Shown: positions 11,090 to 22,532, counted from the first letter of the stretch. The stretch is 64,000 nucleotides of DNA from Odobenus rosmarus divergens (GCF_000321225.1 NW_004450664.1:2044904-2108903), one strand, 5' to 3'. Notes: a model not told the origin generated them from the sequence alone. Numbers and translations: made by a program.

Positions 11090-11230
11090 CTGGTGTGGTT
11101 TTGTTTGCTAACTTGCAGAGTTTTTCTTTGTGTCCCCAGAATCTCACTCAGTGCCCTGCGCATTGGAGGTACTTGCTGGGGATTGGGATTTGACACATGA
11201 ATTTGGGGGGCACATTCAGCCCGTAACAGT
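11090..11230 (-). mobile_element. MLT1-like LTR end fragment
   Basis: 'gattgggatttgacacatga', then 'atttggggggcacattcagc' and 'ccgtaacag', is the reversed outer end of an MLT1-type LTR. The rest of the LTR is not recognisable. Confidence 0.55.
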
Positions 11231-13139
11231 GCTCACTCAATCTGGCACATTAACCTGGGCAGGAAGGAAAGGGGGTGCAGCTGGGGAATTGAGGCATGAA
11301 TGCACCAGAGCAGTGAAGGGGCTGCCCCTTCATGGAGAAGGAGGGGTTGCAGAGGAATGTTGGGGACTTGGTGCTGAACACGTTAGCTCCTCTCATGATG
11401 AGATTGCCCCACCAGCTCTTGCCTGCTCCGATTTCTCCGGAGTGGGTCGTTCCGGAGAAAAGGCACGGGGCGAAGGAAGCGGTAGTTGGCTGGGAGAAGG
11501 ATGAGCCACAGCGACCTCCTCACGAAATGTGGCAGCATTTCCCAAACCCTGGGGAGGGCCCCCCTTGAGTCTCAGTACATTTCATGGACCCCTTAGGCCA
11601 AAAGAAATAACCAACAGTTCCATTTATTAATAAACAGTTTATTAAGGATTTACGTCTTAATTACTTAGTATGTGACAAAGTCACACACACGGGAAAAAAA
11701 ACAATACTGTTGTTATTCATAACCATGATTACTTAATTGTGGGGTGTTGGCTCTTGGGCATTTCGCCACAGACGTAGGTGGGTCTCTCACTTCTTCCACA
11801 GTGACTTCCACACGGTACTTGCTTTTGATCACAGTGACCACCAACACCCAGCTCTGCAAAGGCAACGTGGTGCTGGGCGCCGGGTGTGCAGTGAACCCCG
11901 AAAACACCAGAGGCGCCGTGTGAGTGCACTGCGGGGCCGGGCACCTCGGTGCACAGTTTGGGACCACAGGATCGGGAACCAGGAGGCGTCTGGGGCTGGC
12001 GTGGAGAAGTGGGGGTGCTCATCTTCAGGCTCAGCTCTGCAGTGGTCACTTCGGGTCCTCCTGGCTCCTGTGCTCTGGGCGCCCGACGTGGCCGAGGCTG
12101 GGATCTCCTGCGTCCTGGCCCCCATGTCTCCCTCCAGACCAGGGGTCCTTCCTCATCTCCCTCAGGGATCATCCTCTGCACGGCAGCTGCCCCCCTTATT
12201 TCCATACAGAAACCGCCTCGAGGTTCCGTCCACGGCCCTTCCCCTGACTGCTGACATGATGTGGAGTGAGACCCCCCCCCACCAAGCCCCCTCCCCAGGC
12301 CCTCTCTCTGTGATAGGTGGTGGAGCCTCAGTCTGACTCCCCTTGACCTCCTGCCAAGCCTCCTGTTCCACAGCCACCTGGGACCTCCGATCCCCCTTCA
12401 TCGGCATGATTTCCTTTCTGTGGACACAGGCTTCCAGGACAGAGGGGTGCAGGAAACTTCCAGACCGTTGTTCGCTTGTGTGGCTCGTGCCTCAGGTTCA
12501 GGTGCACACAAGCCCGGGTGCAAGCTTCTCCAGGCCCGGGTGGGGTGATGCGCTGCCCCTGGCCCTCACTGGCCTGGCAGCCCCCGCAGGGACAGCAGGT
12601 CTCCTCTGGGAGTGGGCCGGCCCGACCGCCCGAGCTGCAGCGGACTTTGAGGAAGAACAGACATCTTCCCGCGCTCTCCACAGCAGCTACAGGCTCAGCA
12701 CTCGGCTGCGGGGCCATGGAAACACTTGAGATTTAACTCCCTTCCCCGACGTTCCTTCTTAATTGTGGAGGTGAGACGGGCGGGTGGGAGGGCAGACACC
12801 TGCCATGCATGCAGGGGCACGCCCAGCGGCAGCAGGGAGAAGACACCGGTGGAAGCACAGGAAGTCCTCGAACTGCCCGGCTTTTGTGGGGGGGGCACCA
12901 GGCTCAGCCTTGAACACAGGCGGGGCTTGGGGAGGTCACAGGGAGAGTCTGAACGCAGTGGAAATCCCGAACCGGGATGGCAGGAGGGGTGAGAGTTTAG
13001 GGTGTTTGGTCGGGACAGTGGGACCGGAGGGTGGAGGGCGGGCAGACGTTATGGGGCCTGGTCCCCAGGGTCGGGGGGAGCCGGGCCCAATGTGTGGGCT
13101 GGGTGTTGCCGACCAGCTGGGAGAACGTGGGCCCCAGGT
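11231..13139. other. GC-rich unassigned sequence, no gene supported
   Basis: CpG is denser than in the flanks, mainly 11880-12130. On the minus strand, frames of 60-158 codons overlap between 12717 and 11713, and AT-rich DNA with TTTATT motifs (AATAAA on the minus strand) lies just beyond at 11620-11650. That layout could mimic a minus-strand 3' end, but no protein family is recognisable and I do not call a gene. Confidence 0.35.
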
Positions 13140-13460
13140 TGGAGGCGTCCCGCGTTTCCCTCTTAGGTTTGTTCGGCCTGCCCGCGTCTCAGCTTGATGC
13201 CTCCCTTTAAGCTTGTTTTGCAAAGTGTTGTGCTGCTGACCACCTGTGAGTCCGTCTGTGCGTCACAAAGGCCTGCCGCCCTCCGGCACCCGCTCCCCAC
13301 CACGCACAGGTGGGCCGGCCGCGGCCCGTTTCCAAGGGCTGGAGCCCAGAGAATCTCCACCTGTGAGCGGGCCGCTCAGAGCGGGGTGGGGGGTGAGATG
13401 GCGCCAGGCCTCCACTGTCCCCTGTCACTCGCCGTCCCGGCCGCGGGCAGTCACGCACAC
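13140..13460. other. CpG-dense patch
   Basis: A hand count gives about 27 CpG in about 320 bases at roughly 64% GC, an observed/expected ratio near 0.8. No transcription start or exon is recognisable beside it. It runs directly into the CA-rich tract at 13440. Confidence 0.5.
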
Positions 13461-13665
13461 ACTGCACACCTGACACACACGGCACAAGCATCCACACACC
13501 ACACAATCTACATGCACAGCACACGATAAACATGCAACACACACAACACACACTCCACAACACTCCACGTACGGCACACGTGACACGGCACACTCTAAAC
13601 ACACACTATGACTCTGCACAGCACCCACATGCCACACGCGTGATACAGAACACACACACACCCCC
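13440..13665. repeat. CA-rich degenerate tandem tract
   Basis: About 225 bases of irregular CACA, GCACAC and ACATGC blocks with almost no G-rich interruptions on the plus strand. The minus strand translates to a Cys/Val-rich string, which is an effect of the GTGTG composition and not a protein. It may be a decayed minisatellite. Confidence 0.75.
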
Positions 13666-14489
13666 ATTGCCCTTCGTGTGCTTTTGTGGGTGGAATTTAT
13701 TTCCCTCCACTTCCAGGCTTAGCAAACATGTTCAGGACCTCGGCAGGTTGGTTGAAGGTGATTCAATAAAATAAGTCCCTGTGAATTATTCATATACGAT
13801 AAGCATCCCATCCATTTGCGTTTCTACAGGGACTTTTGTGCCGTCCCCAGCCTTGCTCACACAACACAGAAATGGACCTTTTGGTGGCACACGTGTGGCT
13901 TGGGATCCTCAGGGCTTGTGGCACTAGGGAAGGAAGAACAGACAGCAACCAGGCCCGGCGCAGAACAGGACACGGGCCCACTGCCCGGGCCCCAACACGC
14001 CTCTTCCCTCCGCAAAAACCGGCAGCGCGGGCCATGCTGTGTGGGCCAATTTCCATCAGTACCTGAGGGGGAAACATGAACTCACTGAGGTGACAGGGAT
14101 GCAGGTATTTTATACTGAGAACTCGCCACCTGCTTGCCGAAGGAATTGGGAGTCCACGCGGATGTGAGAATATGTTTTCATAATCATCGCTTCCCTGGGA
14201 AAAGCCACCTAGAGTCGGGCTCCGCAAGCCTCCCTCTTGGTGGACAGGACCACCATCTACTGCTGCGCAAGCCAGAGATCTGAGGTCTTGCTGCTCCTCA
14301 CCTTCCCTGGCACCTACATCCCACACAGCCAGGAACTGTCCCCCTATTTCCTTCATTTCCTCACAACTCCTAACCAGAAAGTTTGGAAATACTCAAAGTC
14401 ATGACACCTCAATAAGAAAGAAAGGCACATTAAGCGGTGTCATGCACAGCCTTAGATGGTTATGTGCCTAAAGGCCGCCTTTGATCCTT
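13666..14489. other. Unassigned sequence, no gene supported
   Basis: A 188-codon minus frame (13790-14356) has no recognisable domain or signal. The stretch 13755-13830 is AT-rich and non-repetitive. No repeat is recognised. Confidence 0.4.
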
Positions 14490-14595
14490 CAGTCTACGAA
14501 CTGGTACTGAATGCTCACTCCGTATTAAGCGCCACAGTAAGGGCTGGGATCGAGCAGTAAAGCCTCGCCAAGATATCCCTGCCTTCATTCTGCCA
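14490..14595 (-). repeat. L2 LINE 3' end fragment
   Basis: 'actgaatgctcactccgtat', 'taagcgccacagtaagggct' and 'gggatcgagcagtaaagcc' follow the reversed L2 3' end (ending '..gggatacagcagtgaac'). Confidence 0.6.
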
Positions 14596-14869
14596 GGAGA
14601 CAGGCAAGAAGCAAAAAACAAAATAAAGATCTTATATACAAAATCACAATAAAAATTTTAGAGTGTTTGCCCTTCCCCTGGGGGCTCCGTGGGACACACT
14701 CCTGGTTGGTGACGATGTGAGCTGTTGGGCGTCCCCTCTCTGTGGCAAGATTCTGATCGGGTCCTGGGAGCATCTTCTTCTGGGAGGCCGGAATGACAGT
14801 TGCTGCTGACTTCCCGTCCCTGCTGCTCACGAAGGGCCAGTTTCCTTGGAACTCAGGAGACGGGTAACT

Positions 14870-15180
14870 GGGGGGTCGAGGTCGCCTTCTTCTAAAACAC
14901 ACAGTGCAGCCGAGCCCCCGCGCTCTGGAGGTAAGTGGAGGGTCCGACGCGAAGAGCAGCACCCGATTCCGTGACATTTGGGGTAGAAACCGGAGCGCCA
15001 GCCTCGGGGGCTCGCTGCCAAGGCCACAGTGCGCTCAGCAGCGCCCACAGACCGCCACTCGCAGCCCACCCTTCACCTGCCACCTGCGTGGTCTGGACCA
15101 CTCGGCCGGCTTGCTCGTGTGGGAGCCGCCTTCGTGGTTCTGTGAGCGATCTGATGAACTCGTGTGCAGATAACGTGCAG
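14870..15180. other. CpG-dense patch
   Basis: A hand count gives about 27 CpG in about 310 bases at roughly 60% GC, so CpG is close to its expected frequency. No exon or promoter motif can be tied to it. Open frames on both strands here are unassigned. Confidence 0.45.
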
Positions 15181-15959
15181 GGTGTTTCTTGGCACAGACC
15201 CCGACGTGAAAGCTCACACTCAATTATAATGACCAGAGCAGTTTTTATTTCTGAAGCCAGTAATGCCTTGATCCAGCGGGATACATTGCCGATGGTGGAG
15301 TTCCAGGCTCCATGGGAGGAAACATTTTGATGCCTCATCCCTCGCACCGACCCGAAGCCACATGTTTTGCCACAATGGCGGTCCTTTTGTCCATCTCCAT
15401 CTTGCCCATGGCCTTTCTGAGATGTGTCTGTGCTTGCTCAGGGCTCGTCAGGCACACACTTCCCCATCAGAGAGGACTCGGATCACCAGGTAGGTCGGTT
15501 TGGTTCTTGGGGAAGATCATTCCTGCAGGTGGAGGTAGGCCTGCGTTCTCGCCTCCCTCCCAAACTTGCATATTCTGTGAAGCGAGGTCTGCTTAATACT
15601 CGTGTGTGCATGTCACCAGTCCAAGCCGCTCATGACAGCATCCTCCAGCCCTCATGGAGAATGGAGGTCGCTCAGAGACTGATGGTGACTGGAGTGGTGC
15701 CGTGTGCATCTGCTGGGATCGTGACTGGCCATGGGGGGTTGGTTTTCTCCTCGGACATGGTGACACCTGGGTCTATGCCAAGGTACTCTGACAAAAGCAT
15801 GAAGGTAGTAGAGAGTGGGCGTGCTCGGGTTAACATTTTCTGTCTAATTAATGAGAACAGCTTTAAGAGCCTGTTTTCATATGGCAGGAAAGATGGCCAA
15901 CGTGAGCCCCAAACCTACATTTTCACAGCCCATAACTTAAAAGTGTAAGAGTACCCCGT
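15181..15959. other. Unassigned sequence, no gene supported
   Basis: A 174-codon plus frame (15424-15948) has no recognisable domain. No repeat family is recognised. Confidence 0.4.
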
Positions 15960-16432
15960 GTGTTAGGGTTCTCCAGAGACAGGGAACCAATAGAGAGAGA
16001 GAGAGAGAGAGTGTGTGTGTGTGTGCGCACGTGCGCGCACGTGGTGATTATGGAGGCTAAATCCCAAGATTTGCAGTTGGCAAGCTGCAGACCCAAGAAG
16101 CCAATGATGTGGTTCTTGCCCAGAGGCGGGTAGGCTCTAGACCCAAGAAGATCTCATATTTCCACTGACTGTGAAGACAGGAAAGAACCCCCGTCTCAGC
16201 TCAGAACAGTCAGGCAGGGGGTGCCCCACTTGCCTTCGGGAGGCTCAGTCCTTTCTTCTGTTTCTTCACAGGTGGGGTGAGGCCCACTCGCATTGGGGAG
16301 CATCTCTGCTTTCTTTATCCAGAAACACTCAGAATCATGTCTGGGTGCCCCGAGGCCTGGTCAAGTTGACTCACAAAAGTAACCATCATAATCCTCTGTC
16401 TCTTAGCTTCTATTCACCTAATTTAAGGTAAG
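15960..16432 (-). mobile_element. LTR-class mammalian repeat ('gttagggttctccagag' type)
   Basis: It begins 'gtgttagggttctccagaga' and 'cagggaaccaatagag', continues 'gtggtgattatggaggctaa' and 'ggcaagctgcagacccaaga', and ends 'ctgggtgccccgaggcctgg', 'tcaagttgactcacaaaagt', 'aaccatcat'. The opposite strand would start with the usual 'tgatggtta' and 'gtcaacttgac'. Nearly full length; the family name is not resolved by eye. A GA/GT/GC microsatellite sits near its left end. Confidence 0.75.
15991..16043 (+). repeat. Compound (GA)n(GT)n(GC) microsatellite with palindrome
   Basis: A GA run is followed by a GT run and then an alternating GC/AC stretch. The last 16 bases, CACGTGCGCGCACGTG (16028-16043), form a perfect palindrome with two CACGTG E-box cores. 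Confidence 0.9.
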
Positions 16433-16664
16433 GATTCTGTTTGGCTCTGTCTGGTTCACGTCCACCCCCTGAGCCAATCGCTGTGGACAGGGGGACAGCA
16501 TGCCGTCACCGATTCTGCCCTCAAGAAGCAGGTGGGCCATGTGACTGTGTCCTAACAAAACCGTGTAGGAGCTCCGCCCTGGAGAGAGGTTGTGGATATG
16601 CCCGAAGCGGGAAAGAGCCCCCGCGGTTGAAGTTCTATTTGACAAATGTATATAGGAGCGTGTA

Positions 16665-16830
16665 GTCCCATAGTTTATAAGGTGATTTCCTACATTCGGT
16701 TTGACTCTCACAGCCACCACGTGAGCTGAGCGCTTGTGAAACCAGTACCATGGGGAGATTCCACAAGCTCACCCAGCTGCGGGGAGCTGGAGTGTGCGGG
16801 TCACTGATCTGCCCCATCGTGCTCTGATCT
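16665..16830 (-). repeat. MIR-type SINE fragment
   Basis: 'tttgactctcacagccacca', 'gtgaaaccagtaccatgggg' and 'agattccacaagctcaccca' are in reversed MIR order, where 'ctcacaacaaccctatgagg' and 'ttgcccaaggtcacacagc' would stand. Diverged. Confidence 0.6.
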
Positions 16831-18704
16831 GAAGAGGTTTCTGGCACTAGCCAGCAGGGAGAGATGATCTGTCTGGGGTCACTGCCTTTTCCTGTGCTGC
16901 CTTCTACCCTGGGTAGCTAAGCGGCCGCCTCTGCCTGAGGGCAAGCGCTTTAGAGACGTTGGGGGCTATAGCGGTGGTAGACCTGCTAAGTCAGGGACTG
17001 TTCCTTCAGCCTCCCCCCGCACTCCCCCAGCTCTCACTGCTCCTGTCCCCATAATTCCTGACCCGGGCTGGCTTCTCTCCTATTAATTTTGTGCTTTATA
17101 CTTCTCTAACCACAGCACTTCCATTATTACCCACCTGTGACTTCTAAGAGCAGGTCATTTATCAGAGTTCTCTTTCTGAGTAAATAACTAACTGAGAAAT
17201 TTATCCCTCCTAAGATGGTTATGAATTCAGGAGTCATCCATCATAGCCGAATGTGTGCAATTTAGGAGTCTCTTGGAGACCGTGTTTTAAGGCGAAAAAA
17301 AAAAAAATTTTTTTTTCAATGGTAGAAGCGGTATCATCTATGCTTCCAAGACCAGGACTGATGTGGTGGCCTCAGAGCACAGGCTGGGGCTGGGAACCAG
17401 GGTCTGAGAGCACCTGTGGGATTTCAGGTGCCCATCACCATCAGGGGACTCAGTCAGCCCCATAGAGCAGCTGCGTGAGCACGCGGCTCTCGGCACACTG
17501 AGGTCCCGGCTGTGGGATCCACAGATGGAGTGACTGGGGAAGCGAGCCAGAGAGAACCCAGAGAGCACAGTCACCTCCCTGGCCGTTCGCTCATCCGTGG
17601 CCCACCTTCTGGACTCTCTGCAGCCTTGGCTCCTTCCCGGCCCCAGGTGCCTGGGGTTCTGCTGGTAATTGAATTTCTTCCCTGGAGGCTTTTGATGCTC
17701 CAGATGCTCCTTTCTGTTTTGAGTTGAGGAGGCAAAACTCATCCCCTGGCGAGGCTTTTTCAAGTGCTATTTAGGGAAATCTGTGATTCCACTCGGCAAA
17801 ACTTTAGGGAACGTGGAGAGGCTCATTTCCACCCCAGGCCTACTGTTTAAAAATAAGACAAAAAGCAGGAATGGCTTTGCAAGGGCTCCTTCTCGAAAGG
17901 CTGCCCTGGAGCCTGCCTCTGCTGATGGAAGTCACAGCCCTGACCTCCCAGCTGGGGGAGGACAGCTGAGGAGCCGGGGTTGGGCAAGGCGTCTGGGACA
18001 GCGTCCTCATGGAAGAGTCTCCTTCCAAATCACAGTGTGGAGCTCAGACTCACTCGGGCAGCAAGGGCTCAGCTCCTTGGCCTGCCACCAACACCCTGAG
18101 AGCTCTGAGTGCAGACAATTTAACAAAGACGTCCCTCTCTCCACGTCCAATTCTGTCCCTTACTTTCCCCATCTGGTAGAGCGATCCGCTAGAATGTGTT
18201 CTCAAGACTGGCTAGCACCAAGGTTTAACGTTTGAAATGTACTCTGTCTCCTGGATTTATTATTCATATTGTTCAGACCGAGGGAGCCCTTGATAATTAA
18301 ATCTCAGTATGATGTCAAATTATTAAAGTTTTGTCTTCAAAGTTTGTACTGTTTTAAGCAAAGTAAATGAAATGGTAGTCAATCATAGATGTCTCTTTGT
18401 ACTGTTCTGTTTTTATTAAACTTAATTTTTGAATCAAGGACCTAAAAAGAGTTCAGTCTGTGGTTTAAAAGAGAAAAAGAATGTTTGTGGTACATATTGT
18501 AATGCCCTCTTTCTATTTTAGAAGTCCATCTGCTGTTAAACGTAATGCTTTTGTCCATCAATTTCTCTGCTTTCTCCTTAAGTAAAATTTGTGATTTTGT
18601 GCTAATTCAATCTGTGATTCTCAAGTGAAAAGCAATAATGCATAAAGAATTCTTCATTTCAGAAAAATGACAAGTTAACATGGAATCTGTCCTAGTTCTT
18701 ATTG
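16831..18704. other. Unassigned sequence, no gene seen
   Basis: It contains an A13T9 run at 17295-17316. Frames of 141 (minus, 17338-17763) and 150 codons (plus, 17783-18235) have no recognisable domains. The AT-rich stretch 18230-18680 is complex and repeat-free by eye, and is a candidate conserved non-coding element. Confidence 0.4.
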
Positions 18705-18850
18705 TTAATTAATCCATTCCCTGACCATTTACTAATCGAGGACCTACTCTGTGCAAAGCAGTAGACTGGAAGTGGATGGGTAATAAAGATGAATAAAACA
18801 AGACCCAATCTTCCTGGAGAAAATGTGAGTGTCTGGAAGGCTGCCTAAAA
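18705..18850 (-). repeat. L2 LINE 3' end fragment
   Basis: 'ttaattaatccattccctga', 'gaggacctactctgtgcaaa' and 'gatgaataaaacaagaccca' match the reversed L2 3' end pattern, with the typical 'gaataaaacagacaaggtccc' region. Confidence 0.65.
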
Positions 18851-19129
18851 GGAAGAACCATATCTAGACAAGGAGGCTCAGGAAAGGGTATGATGGTCTC
18901 TGGACTTACTTGACTCCCCAGCTGATGTCACCCCAGCCTTGGGGGACCCATGAGTTCTGTGCTGAGAAGGGCTTTCTGGGCTTCCCATTGTAAGTCTGGC
19001 TAAAAGCTGTAGAGGGCTGTTAGTGGAAGGTTCACATGCGAGATGTTCCTCCAAATTCTCACCTCCTCTTCCTGCTTCTCACTTAGCAACATTTCCTCAC
19101 AAGCTCCAAATACCTTGGTTTGGACCTCT

Positions 19130-21245
19130 ATCTGCCTCATCTACAAAGGAAAAACACAACAAAAAACAACCAGACATTTGAGGAAATCCTGTGGCATAAA
19201 AAAGAAAAATTGAGGTAAGTAGAACCACCAACAGAAACAGAGAGAATTAGGGAAAGAAAAGAAACATTTAACATCTTCTGTAAGAAAATGCAGGAACAAC
19301 TTAATATGTTTGCAAAAATAAAGAAACATGGTATGAGAAAGGTTCGACCAGAAAACAAGAATTAGCTCTTGGAAGTTAACATAGAACCATGTGTGTTATG
19401 GGGGAGGGTGCTAATTATTCAACTTAAGGGTTTAAGGGAAAGTCTGAGGCAATCCTCCAGAATTTAGAGAACAAAAATCAAGAAATTATTATGAAGAAAG
19501 ATGAGGGCCAGAGTTTTAATCCAGAAGGTCTAATATTTAATTAATAGATGGTAGAGAGAGACCAAAGGAAGCAGAAAGAGCTAATAATCAGATAAATAAT
19601 ACCAATAATTATTCAGGGCCAAGTGAGATTGAGCCTTCACACTGACAGGCCATCAAGTATCAAGTGGGATTAATGAAAAGGTGACCATATCTGGATGGGC
19701 ATTTAGGGCCTTTTAGAATGTCAGTTAAGGAGAAGCCATAAAAGCTTAGAGAGAACAAGTCTAGCAGGTGACCCACAGAGAAGAGAGGTTCCAGCTGGCC
19801 TCAGATGTCTCCTCACCAAGGACCCATGAACACGAATTAATCCTCAAATCTCCATCAAGTCTCAGAACTTTTTAGGAATGTTACTCTGAGTCTCAGTCTT
19901 GTACCAGGAAACCCCTCAATCATGTCTAAGAACAGAAGGAAGTCACTTTCAGCTGAAAGAGAAAAAAAAATTGCCTTCCAAAGCCTTCCGGGGAAGTTTC
20001 TTGAATTCCTACGCCAGCAAAACAGGTCTGAAAATGAAGGAAAGGGAATGTGTGGCTCATCAGAAACAGAAGGTAACGCGTTCCCTGGAAAGAAATCCCG
20101 GGATGACGGCTTGGTTGTTGCCCTTGGGAGAAATGTGTCCGAATGAGGGTAGGAAGTCCAAATGAGCTTCCAAGAGTGTCTTTGAGAGTAACGGGCTCCA
20201 CACAGTGTGCAGAAGACGAGGGTGGGACACAGTGGCACCCCGCCCCTTAAAGTCCATATGAAACTCCAGGAAAAAACGTACGCTGTGAGTTAGTCTAAAC
20301 TAAAACACAGCATGAAGACCTTAATCTATTCCTGTCCTATGAAGAATGAAGACTTGCCTCTCACTTCGATCCTACAGATTCTGGTGTTCAGTGACAGCAA
20401 TTGTGACACCGGAATTCTAGAAAAGCAGGAAATACTATTTCCTATTTGTAATAGCATGACCACATTGCTTTTTCAAATTTTAGCTTACAGACAAAGCCTG
20501 GAAGGCTCAATTATAGATACTAAAGAGAAAGTAAATGTGATCAATCTTGATAAAATATAAAGGTACGGTATACAGAATTTGAGGGTAGAGAAGTACAAAT
20601 TTACTCATATAACGAGTGGGTTCAAAAAGAGACTGATGAAGACTGACCAGAAAAAAATAAAAGGAGAGAAACAGACTGAAAATAAAAGACATAAGTTTGA
20701 AATGAGGCCAATTAGAGGAAAGAAAAATAGTGACTTAATTAGAACAACCAGAAGGAGCAGAAGACGGAAATCTGTCTGGGTGTGCTGGGCCCTTGACTCT
20801 CACAACCAGCAGTCAATGAGAAACCAAGCAATAGTGATTCAACATACTATTTAACAATATGGAAATAATTAAAGGAGAAGAATCAGAATTGCATGTGGCA
20901 ATACATGGCTATCCCCCGGAATGGGGCAGAGGAATGTGTCCTAGGACTTTTCATGTTCTTATTGCATGGCTTTTAGGATATGTTCAAGCATTACTTTAAT
21001 AAGAATCATTTATTAAAATCTGCTCCTCAACTAAAGAACCTTGAGACATCTTGACCACATGCGCAACCTTGTTAGTGGGAAAACCAACAATAATATATTG
21101 TATGTATACAGATATATACACACATGTATATTTCATCATCTATGAAATGTATCATCTGCTGTATAAATCTCTCCTTGTGCACAGTCTTTGTGGGAGCCCT
21201 GACCTTTGCCTAAATAACATTCTTGTTCTATCTCACAGATTATTT
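19130..21245 (+). other. A-rich block of unknown origin with an LTR-like right end
   Basis: The plus strand is strongly A-rich over nearly 2 kb, as in old L1 or ERV internal sequence, but no coding motif is recognised; frames up to 127 codons are shared across strands. The right end (21150-21240) reads 'ctgtataaatctctccttgt', 'ctgacctttgcctaaataac' and 'attcttgttctatctcacag'. That resembles a TATA, poly(A)-signal and terminal CA layout of an LTR. Family unresolved. Confidence 0.35.
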
Positions 21246-21744
21246 ATTTAGATTTAATTTATTCATTTATTTTATTGCCTTGCCCGTCTGAGAGTTATTT
21301 TGTCTCCTGAAGTCTATGTAGCATAGCTTATTTCTGATCGGCTACATGTGGATTTTAGAATTCAAAGGATTTTCCCCCATTTCCAAATTCCAAGGGCCAC
21401 TTTTTTTCCCAAGGCAGTCAAGGGAAAATTAGGAGGGGGGGTTGGGGATTTAGTAATCACAAATATTACATGGATTATCCAGTTAGCATATGTGTAGATG
21501 AGAGTGTCTACTATCCCTAATGATTGGGGTGGGGTAGGAAACAGAGGACATAGGGGCAGTAATTCAGGGACAAACCAGCAAGTTCTATTTTCCTGGACAT
21601 TCTGATTTTGTCCTGGACATTCTTCTCACAGGTGCCGCTCCCTGCTATTGTGTATAGGAAATTCTACCACCAATCCTGCTTGCGCATAAAAGAAAATGGC
21701 TAGCCTAATATATTATCTTCAACAAATTACCATCCTATTAGTCT
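21246..21744. other. Unassigned sequence, no gene seen
   Basis: Nothing recognised apart from a duplicated 'gacattct' phrase near 21596-21621 ('cctggacattctgattttgt' and 'cctggacattcttctcac'). Confidence 0.45.
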
Positions 21745-21855
21745 CCACTTCCTCACCTGTAAACATCATAATAATTATCTTGCAGGGCTCTTGTGAGGAT
21801 TGAATAATAAAGTCAATGTAAAGCACTCACCTATCAAATACTGAGTCCCAGATGC
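21745..21855 (+). repeat. MIR-type SINE fragment
   Basis: 'ctccacttcctcacctgtaa', 'ttatcttgcagggctcttgt' and 'gaggattgaataataaagtc' match the MIR 3' half (cctcatctgtaaaatgg... gttgtgaggattaaatgag). Confidence 0.75.
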
Positions 21856-22155
21856 CAGATTTTACATAATAAGATTATGATTTCCTCAACGCTGAATGCC
21901 CTAATGGGATTCATTTGTACACTTAAGTAGTCCACATTGCCAAGATGGCCAAAGGGTTCTTTTACTCAGTGGACCCCAAAACCATCTTTGAAAAATTACC
22001 AAGCATACGTGACTTCAGATTAGCAATTCCCAAAAGATACAGAGGGTAGAACAAGATCTTGGAGATGGGGGCAAGAGTGTAACAAGAGGTCATACGTTTT
22101 TAAAAAAGGTTGAGAGAATAACTCCCTGAAGATTCTCATAAAAATATTATTCTGG

Positions 22156-22532
22156 AGGCACTTGGGTGGCTCAGTTGGTTAAGTGGCCGAATCTTGATCT
22201 TAGGGTTGTGAGATCCAGTCCTGCATGGGGCTCCATGCTCAGCAGGGAGTTTGCTTATGGTTCTTTCCTTCTCCCTCTGCCCCTCCCCCATCTCTCTTTT
22301 TTTTAAAGATTTATTTCTTTAATTGAGAGAGAGAGAGCTTGAGAGAGAGAGAGAGATCACAAGCAAGTGGGAGGGGTAGGGGGAAAAGCAAACTCCCCAC
22401 GGAACAGGGAGCCCGATGCGGGACTCGGTCCCAGGACTCTGGGATCATGACCTGAGCTGAAGGCAAACACTTAACGGGCTGAGCCACCCAGGTGCCCTCT
22501 CTCTCTTTCAAACAAATATATAAATCTTTAAA
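22156..22532 (+). mobile_element. Carnivore SINE interrupted by a second SINE
   Basis: The head 'ggcacttgggtggctcagtt' starts at about 22156 and the tail 'ataaatctttaaa' ends at 22532. The perfect 15-mer AAAATATTATTCTGG flanks it at 22141-22155 and 22533-22547, which fixes both ends. The body is split by a minus-strand SINE at about 22300-22499. Confidence 0.95.
22300..22499 (-). mobile_element. Carnivore SINE nested inside another SINE
   Basis: The reversed order is a T-rich 'ttttaaagatttatttc', a GA tract, 'gggatcatgacctgagctga', then the head 'gagccacccaggtgccc'. It sits in the pyrimidine tract of the outer copy. TCTCTCTTT at 22291-22299 and 22500-22508 is a possible duplication, but the CT-rich context makes it uncertain. 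Confidence 0.92.

Noticed and set aside
11713..12717. Chain of minus-strand frames followed by AATAAA-like motifs, resembling a terminal exon
   Set aside because: No domain is recognisable, the frames overlap in different phases, and no convincing splice junctions could be tied to them by eye.
13425..13667. Cys/Val-rich 80-codon minus-strand frame resembling a small cysteine-rich peptide
   Set aside because: It is the translation of the CA-rich tract; GTGTGT and TGTGTG reading gives Cys and Val in any such tract.
13790..14356. 188-codon minus-strand frame
   Set aside because: No recognisable domain or codon pattern; it lies in the GC-rich block where long chance frames occur.
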